A stretch of DNA of 64,000 bases, from contig NZ_BSOW01000004.1 of the NCBI RefSeq assembly GCF_030160715.1, positions 186,001-250,000 on the forward strand. Direction: 5' to 3'. The notes below the pieces were generated by a model. It worked only from the letters and a program-made list of their open reading frames with translations, ran no database searches and was not told the origin of the DNA. Shown piece by piece: positions 27,492 to 36,749 of the stretch (the stretch's first letter is position 1; each line of letters starts with the position of its first letter). Made by a program: the position numbers and the translations under genes. Origin of the DNA: Bradyrhizobium iriomotense. GTDB lineage: Bacteria > Pseudomonadota > Alphaproteobacteria > Rhizobiales > Xanthobacteraceae.

Positions 27492-28250
27492 ATGTCCGAC
27501 CTCGAAAATGCCAAGCCCTCGGCTGCGGGCTCAGCGCAACAGCCCCGAACGTGGGATTTCATGGAGACGTTACTCGTCGCCCTGATCGCTGACGGCGCTT
27601 ACTTGCTCACAGCGGGATTCGCGCTGAGCGTTTTGCTGGCTATGTATGGTGGGACGAGGACTTTGTCTCCAGCAGAATTTAACGCGGTGTGGCTAGAGGG
27701 CCGCTGGCAAGGCACCGCCGTCATTCTGGGAACCCCGGCAGCAATGACGGTGCTGTGGGTTGCGACACGCATGGCTCGCAGGGACTTCGCTGAATATCTT
27801 GCGCTGAACTGGCCAAGCGGGGGCGAGATCGTGCGAGCTTTGGCTCTTATGACGATCGTGTTGTCCCTTGAAATGTTTGTCGCTCAAAAAGTTGGCCCGG
27901 GCGGGTATCAACCTGGTTCTGTTCTCGTTGTTAAGGGCGCCGCTGGAATGCTTGCGCTGCTCGTCGGAACGTGTATTGCCGCGCCAATTCTCGAGGAGTT
28001 CGTGGTTCGCGGCTTCATGTTTCGCGGCTGGTCCCAGTCGTTTCTGGGGCCGACCGGCGCCATCCTGCTCACTTCGGCGCTATGGGCGATGGAGCACACC
28101 CAGTACGATTGGTACGGGCGGCTAAATGTCTTCTTCGGGGGACTTGCTCTCGGTCATCTTCGCTCAAGCAGCAATTCGACCTGGCTGACGGTGATCGCTC
28201 ATTCGGCCGTAAACACCTTCATCTTCTTCATCTCGGGCCCCTACGTCTAA
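27492..28250 (+). CDS. CPBP family intramembrane metalloprotease, second copy
   Basis: A 252-residue membrane protein related to the preceding gene: LEEFVVRGFMFRGWSQSFLG matches the upstream SEELIARGFLYRGWSESFL, followed by LWAMEHTQYDWY and IAHSAVNTF. All three CPBP motifs are kept, so it may be active. Identity outside the C-terminal half is low. Codon use looks less GC-biased than in the first copy, which could mean separate acquisition rather than recent duplication. Start at 27492 (MSDLENAK). It ends one base past the stop codon of a convergent permease relic. Confidence 0.85.
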   Translation: MSDLENAKPSAAGSAQQPRTWDFMETLLVALIADGAYLLTAGFALSVLLAMYGGTRTLSPAEFNAVWLEGRWQGTAVILGTPAAMTVLWVATRMARRDFAEYLALNWPSGGEIVRALALMTIVLSLEMFVAQKVGPGGYQPGSVLVVKGAAGMLALLVGTCIAAPILEEFVVRGFMFRGWSQSFLGPTGAILLTSALWAMEHTQYDWYGRLNVFFGGLALGHLRSSSNSTWLTVIAHSAVNTFIFFISGPYV

Positions 28251-28355
28251 GGCCCTGCCGCCACCATCGCGATCGCAATCGGCATCGTGACCGCCGCCAA
28301 GATCGGTTGCAGCGTGATGATCTGCGCCAGCAGCGGCGCATCGCCCGCGCAGCGC
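28247..28355 (-). pseudogene. C-terminal relic of an AEC-type (auxin efflux carrier) permease
   Basis: On the minus strand one frame reads GDAPLLAQIITLQPILAAVT then MPIAIAMVAAGP and a TAG stop, which looks like the last helix of an AEC family transporter. Upstream of this the frame has no start and runs into the end of ruvX within a few codons, so the bulk of the gene is missing. The identification rests on about 33 residues and is tentative. Confidence 0.4.
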
Positions 28356-28376
28356 CGCGATCACCACCGCCATGGG

Positions 28377-28868
28377 TCAGTCCGTTCCGGGCGCGGCGCG
28401 AAGATTGGCAAGCCGATCGAGCGCGCCTTGCAGGATGAAGATTGCGGCGTGCTCGTCGATCACCTCGGCGCGCTTGGCCCGGCTGACGTCCATGCCGATA
28501 AGCTCGCGCTCCACGGCGGACGTCGAGAGACGCTCGTCCCACAGCCCGATGGCAAGCGCGGTCAGGCCGGCGAGGTTGCGGGCGAAGGCGCGGGTCGATT
28601 GCGCGCGCGGGCCCTCACTGCCGTCCATATTGATGGGCAGGCCGAGCACGAAGCCGACGGCCTTGCGCTCGGCGGCGATGGCGAGCAAGCGTGCGGCATC
28701 CTGCTTGAAAGCCTTGCGCTGGATCGTCTCGACGCCGGTCGCGAGCCGCCGGTCGGGATCGGAGACGGCAACACCGATCGTCTTGGTGCCGAGATCGAGC
28801 CCGATCAGCGCGCCGCGCGCGGGCCAGTGGGTTGCAGCGTCGATGAGAGGTAGGATAGGAGCCGGCAT
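28377..28868 (-). CDS. ruvX: Holliday junction resolvase-like protein RuvX (YqgF)
   Basis: A 163-residue RNase H-fold nuclease implicated in pre-16S rRNA processing and Holliday junction resolution. The first catalytic aspartate lies in [44 protein letters not shown] and [12 protein letters not shown] follow in family order, with the other two acidic residues. Typical length. It lies upstream of pyrB in the minus-strand direction, separated by the CPBP genes and dipeptidase; in related genomes it is often close to pyrB. Confidence 0.95.
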   Translation of the reverse strand: MPAPILPLIDAATHWPARGALIGLDLGTKTIGVAVSDPDRRLATGVETIQRKAFKQDAARLLAIAAERKAVGFVLGLPINMDGSEGPRAQSTRAFARNLAGLTALAIGLWDERLSTSAVERELIGMDVSRAKRAEVIDEHAAIFILQGALDRLANLRAAPGTD

Positions 28869-28915
28869 GTGTCAGCGCATACCACGCGAAGCGCTGCGGA
28901 GTGAACCGAGAAACA

Positions 28916-29131
28916 ATGGATGCGCTGACCTTATTCGGCCTGTTCGCCGTGACCGCGATGCTGGTCTGTTATGCGCTGGAGGATCGGAGCCACTGGTTCG
29001 TGCTGCTGTTCGCCGCATCCTGTGCGCTCGGCTCGGCCTACGGCTTCCTGCAAGGCGCCTGGCCGTTCGGCCTGGTCGAAGCAATCTGGGCCGCCGTGGC
29101 GCTACGGCGCTGGCATCTCAGGCCGCGATGA
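28916..29131 (+). CDS. Small membrane protein, function unknown
   Basis: A 71-residue protein with about two hydrophobic segments (LTLFGLFAVTAMLVCYAL and WFVLLFAASCALGSAYGFL) and a short charged C-terminus (RRWHLRPR). The ATG at 28916 is used; a GTG five codons earlier is possible. It is divergent from ruvX and overlaps the LysR gene end by 14 bases. Similar short proteins are common in Bradyrhizobium. Confidence 0.6.
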   Translation: MDALTLFGLFAVTAMLVCYALEDRSHWFVLLFAASCALGSAYGFLQGAWPFGLVEAIWAAVALRRWHLRPR

Positions 29132-30008
29132 CCTCGTCGTCCTTGCTCAGGCAGGACACGAACCCTTGAAGCGCGCTGTATTGGTGGCCGGCGCGACGCT
29201 GGATGAACAGCGTCTCGACGCGCGCGGAGGCTGGGCTCAGCGCGTGGATCGACACGTTACCGATCATTGCGCTGCGTTCGACCACCGCGCGGGGCAGCAG
29301 TGTCACGCCCATGTCGGCGGCGACACAGCCGATCATGCCGTCGAGCGTGCCGAGCTCGAAGCGCGCCGCCGACGGCCAGCCGAACTCGACGAAGATCTGC
29401 TCGAGCCGCTGGCGATAGGTGCAGCCGGTGCGGAACACCAGCGCCGTCGGGCCGGACTCCGGTGTGCCGGCGCGCAGCTCCATCAGTGATGCCCAGCGGC
29501 GCGCGCTGACCAGCACCAGCTCTTCGCGGAAGGCGCTGACGCTGGTGAGCTCGGCATGCTCGATCGGACCCGCGACAAAGGCGCCGTCGAGCGCGCCATC
29601 GAGCACGGCGGCTACGAGATCGGCGGTGGTCGCGGTGCGCAGGCTCAGCCGCACGGCAGGGAAATGCCGGTGAAAATCCGCGAGCAGCGGCGGCAGGCGC
29701 ACGGCGGCGGTCGTCTCCATCGAGCCGATCGCGAGCGGACCCTTGGGCTCGCCATCGTCGCGCGCGGCGAGCACGGCTTCGCGCGACAGCGCCGCCATTT
29801 TCTGCGCGTAGGGCAGGAGCCGCTTGCCGGCGCCGGTCAGCGTCATGCCGCGGCTGTGCCGCCCGAACAGCGGCGTGCCAATCTCGGCCTCCAGCGCCTT
29901 GATCCGCTGGGTGACATTCGACTGCACGGTGTTGAGCTCTTCCGCGGCACGGGTGATGCCGCCGGCGCGGGCGACCGCGGCAAAGGTCTTGATATCGCTG
30001 AGTTCCAT
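29118..30008 (-). CDS. LysR family transcriptional regulator
   Basis: A 296-residue regulator with the N-terminal winged helix (ELSDIKTFAAVARAGGITRA, then SNVTQRIKALEAEIGTPLF) and a C-terminal effector domain of the periplasmic-binding fold. The start MELSDIKTF is the family start. It is divergent from two nitronate-monooxygenase-like genes with 95 bases between the starts, the usual layout for LysR activators and their targets. The effector is unknown. Confidence 0.94.
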   Translation of the reverse strand: MELSDIKTFAAVARAGGITRAAEELNTVQSNVTQRIKALEAEIGTPLFGRHSRGMTLTGAGKRLLPYAQKMAALSREAVLAARDDGEPKGPLAIGSMETTAAVRLPPLLADFHRHFPAVRLSLRTATTADLVAAVLDGALDGAFVAGPIEHAELTSVSAFREELVLVSARRWASLMELRAGTPESGPTALVFRTGCTYRQRLEQIFVEFGWPSAARFELGTLDGMIGCVAADMGVTLLPRAVVERSAMIGNVSIHALSPASARVETLFIQRRAGHQYSALQGFVSCLSKDDEVIAA

Positions 30009-30103
30009 AGCTTCGTTTCGTTTTTGAGATGGCAGCGTTCGCAAGAATTCAATTTTCGAGAATGCTATTCCCGCCTAGCCTTGCTGTCCAGACGGGAGGA
30101 GCC

Positions 30104-31084
30104 ATGCCGATCACCACACCGCTGACCACGCAGCTTGGCATTGATCATCCGATCCTGCTCGCTCCGATGGATATCGTTGCGGGTAGCCGGCTGGTGACGG
30201 CTGTGAGCCGCGCCGGCGGCTTTGGCGTTCTCGGCGGCGGCTATGGCGAAAGGCTCTGGCTGGAGCAGGAGACTGCGAAGCTGAAAGACCTGCGCGCGCC
30301 GTTCGGCATCGGCTTCATCACCTGGAGCCTCGCCAGGTGTCCGGAGCTTCTCGACATCGCGCTCGCGGCAAAGCCCGCGGCGATCATGCTCTCGTTCGGC
30401 GATCCCGCGCCATTCGCGCCGAAGATCAAATCGGCCGGCGCGCGGCTGATCTGCCAGGTGCAGGACGAGGCCATGGCGCGACAGGCGCTCGACGCCGGCG
30501 CGGATATTCTGATCGCGCAGGGCACCGAGGCGGGCGGCCATGGTGCATCCCGCACCACCGTCGATCTCGTGCCAGGGATTGTCGATCTCGCGGCGGGGCG
30601 GGTGCCGGTTGTCGCCGCCGGCGGCATCGCCGACGGGCGCGGGCTCGCCGCCATGATGATGCTGGGGGCAAGCGGCGTGCTGCTCGGCACGCGCTTTTAT
30701 GCGAGCCAGGAGGCGGACGGCGCGGATGAGGCGAAGCGGCGCATCTGTGATGCAACGAGCGGCTCGACCGTACGCGGCATCATTTTCGATCTCTCCCGCA
30801 ACAATGTGTGGCCGGCGCCGTTTACCGGACGGTGCCTGATCAACGATCACGCCCGGCGCTGGATGGGCCGCGAGGTCGAATTGATGCAGAATGTCGCCAA
30901 GGTTGCGGCCGACTATGCCGCCGCGAAGGCGAGCGGCAATTTCGACGTCACCGCCGTGATCGCCGGCGAGGCGGTCGGCCTGATCCATGATATTCCGCCG
31001 GCCGCCGAGATCATCGAACGGATCGCGACGGAGGCGGAGCAGTTGCTGGCCCGCCGGCGCAATTCTATCGCTTCTGCTGCCTAA
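30104..31084 (+). CDS. Nitronate monooxygenase-like FMN protein
   Basis: A 326-residue TIM-barrel flavoprotein of the 2-nitropropane dioxygenase (NMO) family. HPILLAPMDIVAGSRLVTAV at the N-terminus, AQGTEAGGHGASRT (the family AxGxEAGGH motif) and PVVAAGGIADGRGLAAMMML (FMN phosphate binding) are present. Such enzymes oxidise toxic alkyl nitronates or act on related enolates. A paralogue follows 15 bases later, so the two form an operon next to the divergent LysR gene. The start at MPITTPLTTQLG is preferred. Confidence 0.92.
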   Translation: MPITTPLTTQLGIDHPILLAPMDIVAGSRLVTAVSRAGGFGVLGGGYGERLWLEQETAKLKDLRAPFGIGFITWSLARCPELLDIALAAKPAAIMLSFGDPAPFAPKIKSAGARLICQVQDEAMARQALDAGADILIAQGTEAGGHGASRTTVDLVPGIVDLAAGRVPVVAAGGIADGRGLAAMMMLGASGVLLGTRFYASQEADGADEAKRRICDATSGSTVRGIIFDLSRNNVWPAPFTGRCLINDHARRWMGREVELMQNVAKVAADYAAAKASGNFDVTAVIAGEAVGLIHDIPPAAEIIERIATEAEQLLARRRNSIASAA

Positions 31085-31099
31085 CACGAGAGAACAACC

Positions 31100-32176
31100 A
31101 TGTGGCCTGACCGTCGACTGATCGATCTCTTCAAGACCGAATTCCCGATCGTGCTGGCGCCGATGGCGGGCGTGATGGATGCGGAGCTGGTGATCGCCGC
31201 GGCGAAAGGTGGCGCGCTCGGCTCGCTGCCGTGCGCGATGCTGTCGGCGGAGAAGGCACGTGAGCAGGTCAATCTCATCCGCCAGAGCGTCTCTGCGCCG
31301 GTGAGCATGAACTTCTTCTGCCATACGCCGATCGAGCTCACGACTGAAGCCGAAGCACGCTGGAAGCAGCGGCTCACGGGCTACTACAAGGAGCATGGTC
31401 TCGATCCGGCGGCGCCGATCAGCGCCGCGAGCCGCGCGCCGTTCGATGCGGCGTTCTGCGAGGTCGTCGAGGAGCTGAAGCCGGAAGTCATCAGCTTCCA
31501 TTTCGGCCTGCCGGAGGCGGCGCTGCTCAAGCGCGTCAAGGCGGTCGGCTGTATCGTGATCTCCTCCGCCACGACCGTGAAGGAAGCGGTCTGGCTCGAG
31601 CAGCGCGGCGCCGATGCCGTGATCGCGCAAGGCGCCGAGGCGGGCGGCCATCGCGGCATGTTCCTGACCGACAAGATCGCCGAGCAGCCCGGCACCTTCG
31701 CGCTGGTGCCGCAGGTCGTCGATGCGGTGAAGGTGCCGGTGATCGCCGCCGGCGGCATCGCGGACGGGCGCGGCATAGCAGCCGCCTTCGCGCTCGGTGC
31801 GGCCGGCGTGCAGATCGGCAGTGCCTATCTGCGCTGCCCGGAATCCAAGGTCAGCGCCGGCGGCCGCAAGGCGCTCGCCGAAGCCCGGGACGATTCCACC
31901 GTCATCACCAATGTGATGACCGGCCGGCCCGCGCGCGGCGTGCAGAACCGCCTGATGCGCGAGGCCGGCCCGATTTCGCCGGACGCGCCGCCCTTTCCCC
32001 ATGCCGCGACCGCGCTGGGGCCGCTGAAGGCGGCCGCCGAAAAGCAGGGCAGGGTGGATTTCACCAATCTCTGGGCTGGCCAGGCCATCGGCATGGGCCG
32101 CGAGGCGCCGGCGGCCGAATTGACCCGGGAGCTGGCCAAATCCGCGCAGGCCCGCCTGAAAGCGCTGGCCGGCTAG
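31100..32176 (+). CDS. Nitronate monooxygenase-like FMN protein, second copy
   Basis: A 358-residue protein of the same family: FPIVLAPMAGVMDAELVIAA, PVSMNFFCHTP, AQGAEAGGHRGMF and VIAAGGIADGRGIAAAFALG. It is closer to classical class I NMOs, with the longer loop CHTPIELTTEAEARWKQRL after the second strand, and is clearly diverged from the first copy, so the pair may use different substrates. Ends just before a composite repeat. Confidence 0.93.
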   Translation: MWPDRRLIDLFKTEFPIVLAPMAGVMDAELVIAAAKGGALGSLPCAMLSAEKAREQVNLIRQSVSAPVSMNFFCHTPIELTTEAEARWKQRLTGYYKEHGLDPAAPISAASRAPFDAAFCEVVEELKPEVISFHFGLPEAALLKRVKAVGCIVISSATTVKEAVWLEQRGADAVIAQGAEAGGHRGMFLTDKIAEQPGTFALVPQVVDAVKVPVIAAGGIADGRGIAAAFALGAAGVQIGSAYLRCPESKVSAGGRKALAEARDDSTVITNVMTGRPARGVQNRLMREAGPISPDAPPFPHAATALGPLKAAAEKQGRVDFTNLWAGQAIGMGREAPAAELTRELAKSAQARLKALAG

Positions 32177-32177
32177 G

Positions 32178-32624
<447 letters not shown>

Positions 32625-32648
32625 GTCTCTAGTTCAGGACGCTGTCCG

Positions 32649-32861
32649 ATGTGCCTCTTATGCGACGATGAAAAGGCCTATCAGGCCTATATGAACTATC
32701 TCGACGCGATGGAGCGGCAGGGCAAGACTGCCGACCCCAATGTCGCCGTCAATGCCGTGCTCGACGAGATCGAGGCCGCCGCGAAGGCGGCTGCCAAGAA
32801 AGACGACCCGGCCAACGACAAGACCCTGTCTCCGTTCTTCTGTAGCCCGATCAATAAATGA
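32649..32861 (+). CDS. Small cysteine-containing protein in the gat operon
   Basis: A 70-residue protein starting [20 protein letters not shown], with an alanine/lysine helix and ending [10 protein letters not shown]. Three cysteines (two as CxxC at the N-terminus, one near the C-terminus). It lies between gatC and gatA and overlaps the gatA start as ATGA, so it is translated with them. I do not know a function; the CxxC could bind metal or be redox active. Confidence 0.8.
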   Translation: MCLLCDDEKAYQAYMNYLDAMERQGKTADPNVAVNAVLDEIEAAAKAAAKKDDPANDKTLSPFFCSPINK

Positions 32862-34333
32862 CCGATTTGACATCGCTGACGCTCGCCGAGGCCCGCAAGG
32901 GTCTCGCCGACAAGACGTTCACGTCGCTCGAGCTGACCGACGCGCATTTGAGCGCGATGGAAGCCGCGCGCGCGCTCAACGCCTTCGTCCTGGAGACGCC
33001 CGACCAGGCGCGCGCCATGGCACGCGAGGCTGATGGCAAGATCGCCAAGGGCGATGCCGGCCCGCTCGCCGGCATTCCGCTCGGCATCAAGGATCTGTTC
33101 GCGACGGAGGGCATCCGCACGACGGCGTGTTCGAAGATTCTCGGCGACTTCAAGCCGCCCTATGAATCGACCGTGACCAAGCAGCTCTGGCGCGATGGTG
33201 CCGTGCTCCTCGGCAAGCTGAACAATGACGAGTTCGCGATGGGCTCGTCGAACGAGACCTCCTGCTTCGGCCCGGTCGTCAATCCCTGGCGGCGCGAGGG
33301 CTCCAATACGACGCTGGTGCCGGGCGGCTCGTCCGGCGGCTCGGCCTCGGCTGTCGCCGCGCTGCTCTGCATGGGCGCGACCGCGACCGATACCGGCGGC
33401 TCGATCCGCCAGCCGGCAGCCTTCACCGCGACCGTCGGCATCAAGCCGACCTATGGACGCTGCTCGCGCTGGGGCATCGTCGCCTTTGCCTCCTCGCTCG
33501 ATCAGGCCGGTCCCATCGCGCGCAGCGTGCGCGATTGCGCGATGCTGCTGCGCTCGATGGCCGGACACGACCCGAAGGATACGACGTCGGTCGACATCGC
33601 CGTGCCGAACTACGAGGCCGCGATCGGCAAGTCCGTGAAGGGCATGAGGATCGGCATCCCCAGGGAATATCGCCTCGACGGCATGCCGGCCGAGATCGAA
33701 AAGCTTTGGGAAGCGGGTGCGGCCTGGCTGAAAGCCGCCGGCGCCGAGCTGGTCGAGGTGTCGCTGCCGCACACCAAATACGCGCTGCCGGCCTATTACA
33801 TCGTGGCGCCGGCGGAAGCCTCGTCCAACCTCGCGCGCTATGACGGCGTGCGTTACGGCCTGCGCGAGCAGGGCAGGAACATCATCGAGATGTACGAGAA
33901 CAGCCGTGCCGAAGGCTTTGGCGCCGAGGTGAAGCGCCGGGTCATGATCGGCACCTACGTGCTCTCGGCCGGCTATTACGACGCCTATTATCTGCGCGCG
34001 CAGAAAGTCCGCACGCTGATCAAGAAGGATTTCGAGGATTGCTTCGCGAAGGGCGTCGACGCGATCCTGACGCCGGCGACACCGTCGGCCGCCTTCGGCA
34101 TCGGCGAGAAGGGCGGCGCCGATCCGGTCGAGATGTACCTCAACGACATTTTCACGGTGACCGTGAACATGGCGGGCCTGCCCGGCATCGCCGTGCCCGC
34201 CGGCAAGGACGCGCAAGGCCTGCCGCTCGGCCTGCAACTGATCGGCCGTCCCTTCGATGAGGAGACGCTGTTCTCGCTCGGCGAGGTGATCGAGCAGGCG
34301 GCAGGGCGCTTCACGCCCGTGAGGTGGTGGTGA
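32858..34333 (+). CDS. gatA: Asp-tRNA(Asn)/Glu-tRNA(Gln) amidotransferase subunit A
   Basis: A 491-residue amidase-signature subunit that releases ammonia from glutamine. Catalytic lysine in [14 protein letters not shown], the [13 protein letters not shown] signature, and the serine region [37 protein letters not shown] is the GatA substrate-binding stretch. Length is typical. Overlaps the small gene before it by four bases and the one after it by four (GTGA). Confidence 0.98.
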   Translation: MTDLTSLTLAEARKGLADKTFTSLELTDAHLSAMEAARALNAFVLETPDQARAMAREADGKIAKGDAGPLAGIPLGIKDLFATEGIRTTACSKILGDFKPPYESTVTKQLWRDGAVLLGKLNNDEFAMGSSNETSCFGPVVNPWRREGSNTTLVPGGSSGGSASAVAALLCMGATATDTGGSIRQPAAFTATVGIKPTYGRCSRWGIVAFASSLDQAGPIARSVRDCAMLLRSMAGHDPKDTTSVDIAVPNYEAAIGKSVKGMRIGIPREYRLDGMPAEIEKLWEAGAAWLKAAGAELVEVSLPHTKYALPAYYIVAPAEASSNLARYDGVRYGLREQGRNIIEMYENSRAEGFGAEVKRRVMIGTYVLSAGYYDAYYLRAQKVRTLIKKDFEDCFAKGVDAILTPATPSAAFGIGEKGGADPVEMYLNDIFTVTVNMAGLPGIAVPAGKDAQGLPLGLQLIGRPFDEETLFSLGEVIEQAAGRFTPVRWW

Positions 34334-34626
34334 ACGCGGCAGCGTTCATCGCAAGCCTCGACGGCGCTTCGCCCGCGCCGAACTTGAGCGCGCCGCTCAA
34401 AGGCCTGTGGTGGGCCGCCAAGGGCGACTGGGATCAGGCGCACAGGATCGTTCAGGACGACAACGGCCGCGACGCCGCCTGGGTTCATGCATACTTGCAC
34501 CGCGTCGAAGGCGATCTCGGCAATGCCGGCTACTGGTACCGCCAGGCGGGTCAGCCCGCGGCAAAGGATTCATTGGAAGCGGAGTGGGAGCGGATCGCTG
34601 CCACGCTGCTCGGGAGCAAGACATGA
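34330..34626 (+). CDS. Small TPR-like protein in the gat operon
   Basis: A 98-residue protein containing [20 protein letters not shown], then [20 protein letters not shown] and [10 protein letters not shown], a pattern like one and a half tetratricopeptide helices. GTG at 34330 overlaps the gatA stop (GTGA), and its own stop overlaps the gatB start (ATGA). This precise nesting suggests constant co-translation with gatA and gatB. A structural or assembly role is conceivable, but nothing proves it. Confidence 0.8.
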   Translation: MNAAAFIASLDGASPAPNLSAPLKGLWWAAKGDWDQAHRIVQDDNGRDAAWVHAYLHRVEGDLGNAGYWYRQAGQPAAKDSLEAEWERIAATLLGSKT

Positions 34627-36101
34627 GCACGGCCACGCACAAGCTTCTCAAAGGCGCCACCGGCGACTGGGAGATGGTCATCGGCATGGAGATCCACGCC
34701 CAGGTGACGTCGAACTCAAAGCTCTTCTCGGGCGCGTCCACTGAGTTCGGCGGCGAGCCGAATACGCACGTGTCGCTGGTCGACGCGGCGATGCCGGGCA
34801 TGCTGCCGGTCATCAATGAGGAATGCGTCAGGCAGGCTGTCCGGACCGGACTCGGGCTGAACGCGAGGATCAATCTGCGCTCGGTGTTCGACCGGAAAAA
34901 CTATTTCTATCCCGACCTGCCGCAGGGCTATCAGATCAGCCAGTACAAGTCGCCGGTCGTCGGCGAAGGCGAGGTGCTGGTCGAGCTCGACGGCGGCCGC
35001 AGCGTCACGGTCGGCATCGAGCGGCTGCATCTGGAGCAGGACGCCGGCAAGTTGCTGCACGACCAGTCGCCGTCCATGTCCCATGTCGACCTCAACCGCT
35101 CCGGCGTGGCGCTGATGGAGATCGTCTCAAAACCGGACATCCGCGACGCCGAGCAGGCCAAGGCCTATGTGACGAAGCTACGCTCGATCCTGCGCTATCT
35201 CGGCACCTGCGACGGCGACATGGAGAAGGGCAATTTGCGCGCCGACGTCAACGTCTCGGTGCGCCGCCCAGGCGGGCCGCTCGGCACCCGCTGCGAGATC
35301 AAGAACATGAACTCGATCACCTTCATCGGGCAGGCGATCGAGTACGAAGCGCGGCGTCAGATCGAGATCCTCGAGGACGGCGGTGCGATCGACCAGGAGA
35401 CGCGCCTCTACGATCCCAACAAGGGCGAGACGCGCTCGATGCGGTCCAAGGAAGAGGCGCACGACTATCGCTACTTCCCCGATCCCGATCTGCTGCCGCT
35501 GGAGTTCAGCCAAAGCTTCGTCGACGAGCTGAGGGCAAAGCTGCCGGAGCTGCCGGATCAGAAGAAGACCCGCTTCGTCGCCGACCTCGGCCTGTCAGCC
35601 TATGATGCGAGCGTGCTCGTCGCCGAGCGCGAAAGCGCCGACTTCTACGAGACCGTGCTGGACAGGCTCGCCAATCGCAGCCGCGACGGCAAGATGGCGG
35701 CGAACTGGGTGATCAACGAGCTGTTCGGCCGCCTCAACAAGGAAGGGCGGGACATCACGGGCTCTCCGGTCACCGCCGAGCAGCTTGCCGCGATCATCGA
35801 CCTGATCGGCGAGGGCACGATCTCCGGCAAGATCGCAAAAGACCTGTTCGAGATCGTCTGGCAGGAGGGCGGCGATCCGCGCGCGCTCGTGGAAAGCCGC
35901 GGCATGAAGCAGGTCACCGACCTCTCGGCGATCGAGAAGGTGGTCGACGACATCATCGCGGCCAATCCCGACAAGGCCGCGCAGGTCAAGGACAAGCCGC
36001 AGTCGCTCGGCTGGTTCGTCGGCCAGGTGATGAAGGCGTCCGGCGGCAAGGCCAACCCGCAGAGCGTCAACGACCTGCTCAAGTCCAAGCTCGGCATCTG
36101 A
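34623..36101 (+). CDS. gatB: Asp-tRNA(Asn)/Glu-tRNA(Gln) amidotransferase subunit B
   Basis: A 492-residue subunit that binds the misacylated tRNA and carries the kinase/amidation site. [42 protein letters not shown] and [12 protein letters not shown] are the GatB hallmarks; the C-terminal YqeY-like domain (from about residue 340) ends in [13 protein letters not shown]. Its start overlaps the preceding stop. Last gene of the operon, followed by a strong hairpin. Confidence 0.98.
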   Translation: MSTATHKLLKGATGDWEMVIGMEIHAQVTSNSKLFSGASTEFGGEPNTHVSLVDAAMPGMLPVINEECVRQAVRTGLGLNARINLRSVFDRKNYFYPDLPQGYQISQYKSPVVGEGEVLVELDGGRSVTVGIERLHLEQDAGKLLHDQSPSMSHVDLNRSGVALMEIVSKPDIRDAEQAKAYVTKLRSILRYLGTCDGDMEKGNLRADVNVSVRRPGGPLGTRCEIKNMNSITFIGQAIEYEARRQIEILEDGGAIDQETRLYDPNKGETRSMRSKEEAHDYRYFPDPDLLPLEFSQSFVDELRAKLPELPDQKKTRFVADLGLSAYDASVLVAERESADFYETVLDRLANRSRDGKMAANWVINELFGRLNKEGRDITGSPVTAEQLAAIIDLIGEGTISGKIAKDLFEIVWQEGGDPRALVESRGMKQVTDLSAIEKVVDDIIAANPDKAAQVKDKPQSLGWFVGQVMKASGGKANPQSVNDLLKSKLGI

Positions 36102-36656
36102 CCACGCTGCGGTGACGGCGCGTGCCGTCACCGCAATCCTGCCTTCGCGCATCCGTCTTGCGCACGCGGCGAGATCAACGTCGCCTCGATCGTACCGTCC
36201 GAGCCCAATCGAATCGCCGTCTTCGATTCGCGGAAAGCGGCGGCTTCAGGCGCGCTCCGGCGAGCGATCGCGCCGTTAAGCATGAAAATATTTTCGTTGC
36301 CAAAATTCACGACTCAGAGTCCGCGAAACGCACTTCGCGTGTCTTCGAACCAGACGCAACGCGCGACGACGCGTCGATCGCGCGCAACGCATGAATGCGG
36401 AATGGGCTTGCAGCATAGGGTTTTCCTGCAATCGATGCTTTCACCGGCGTCGATGTGGCAGGCACTTTTCGCATAGACGACCGAGCGACTCGTCGAGCGC
36501 GTGTACGAAGCGCGGAGTGCGTGCGCGCTTTGGTGCGTCAACACTTCCTTAAGCGGGAAGATGTTTTTTTCGCCGTGTTGGTGTATTCGGGATGAAGTGC
36601 ATTCGATCCCCGAATGCACGCAGCGATTAAAGCCATCTCACACATCGGAGGGCAAC
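36102..36656. other. Non-coding stretch upstream of the mini-histone gene
   Basis: About 550 bases with no gene I can support. It starts with the gat terminator hairpin (36108-36135). The second half is noticeably less GC-rich than the neighbourhood and runs directly into the 30-residue lysine-rich gene, so it probably holds that gene's promoter and a long leader. Confidence 0.5.
36108..36135 (+). terminator. Hairpin after the gat operon
   Basis: TGCGGTGACGGC (36108-36119) pairs perfectly with GCCGTCACCGCA (36124-36135) around a 4-base loop, seven bases after the gatB stop codon. There is no T-run, so it may be a processing or stabilising hairpin rather than a pure intrinsic terminator. Confidence 0.6.
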
Positions 36657-36749
36657 ATGGCCAAGAAAGCGAAGAAGGCGAAGAAGGCGAAGAGCGCAGT
36701 GAAGAAGACTGCGAAGAAGACCCGCAAGGTCGCGAAGAAGAAGAAGTAA
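36657..36749 (+). CDS. Lysine-rich histone H1-like mini-protein
   Basis: A 30-residue peptide with 16 lysines in alanine/lysine repeats (MAKKAKKAKKAKSAVKKTAK and onward to a KKKK end). It resembles the basic tails of bacterial histone-like proteins and should bind DNA or RNA non-specifically. GGAGGG nine bases upstream is a good ribosome-binding site. The gene is isolated, with long non-coding flanks, and followed by a hairpin (36766-36787). The DNA itself is a short GCGAAGAAG-type repeat. Confidence 0.72.
   Translation: MAKKAKKAKKAKSAVKKTAKKTRKVAKKKK

Noticed and set aside
30065..32002. 645-codon minus-strand frame opposite the two NMO genes
   Set aside because: Composition is dominated by Arg, Ala, Asp, His; no domain pattern. 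The plus-strand genes explain the region.
36128..36310. 60-codon minus-strand frame after the gat operon
   Set aside because: No ribosome-binding site and no motif; it overlaps the hairpin and the leader of the next gene.
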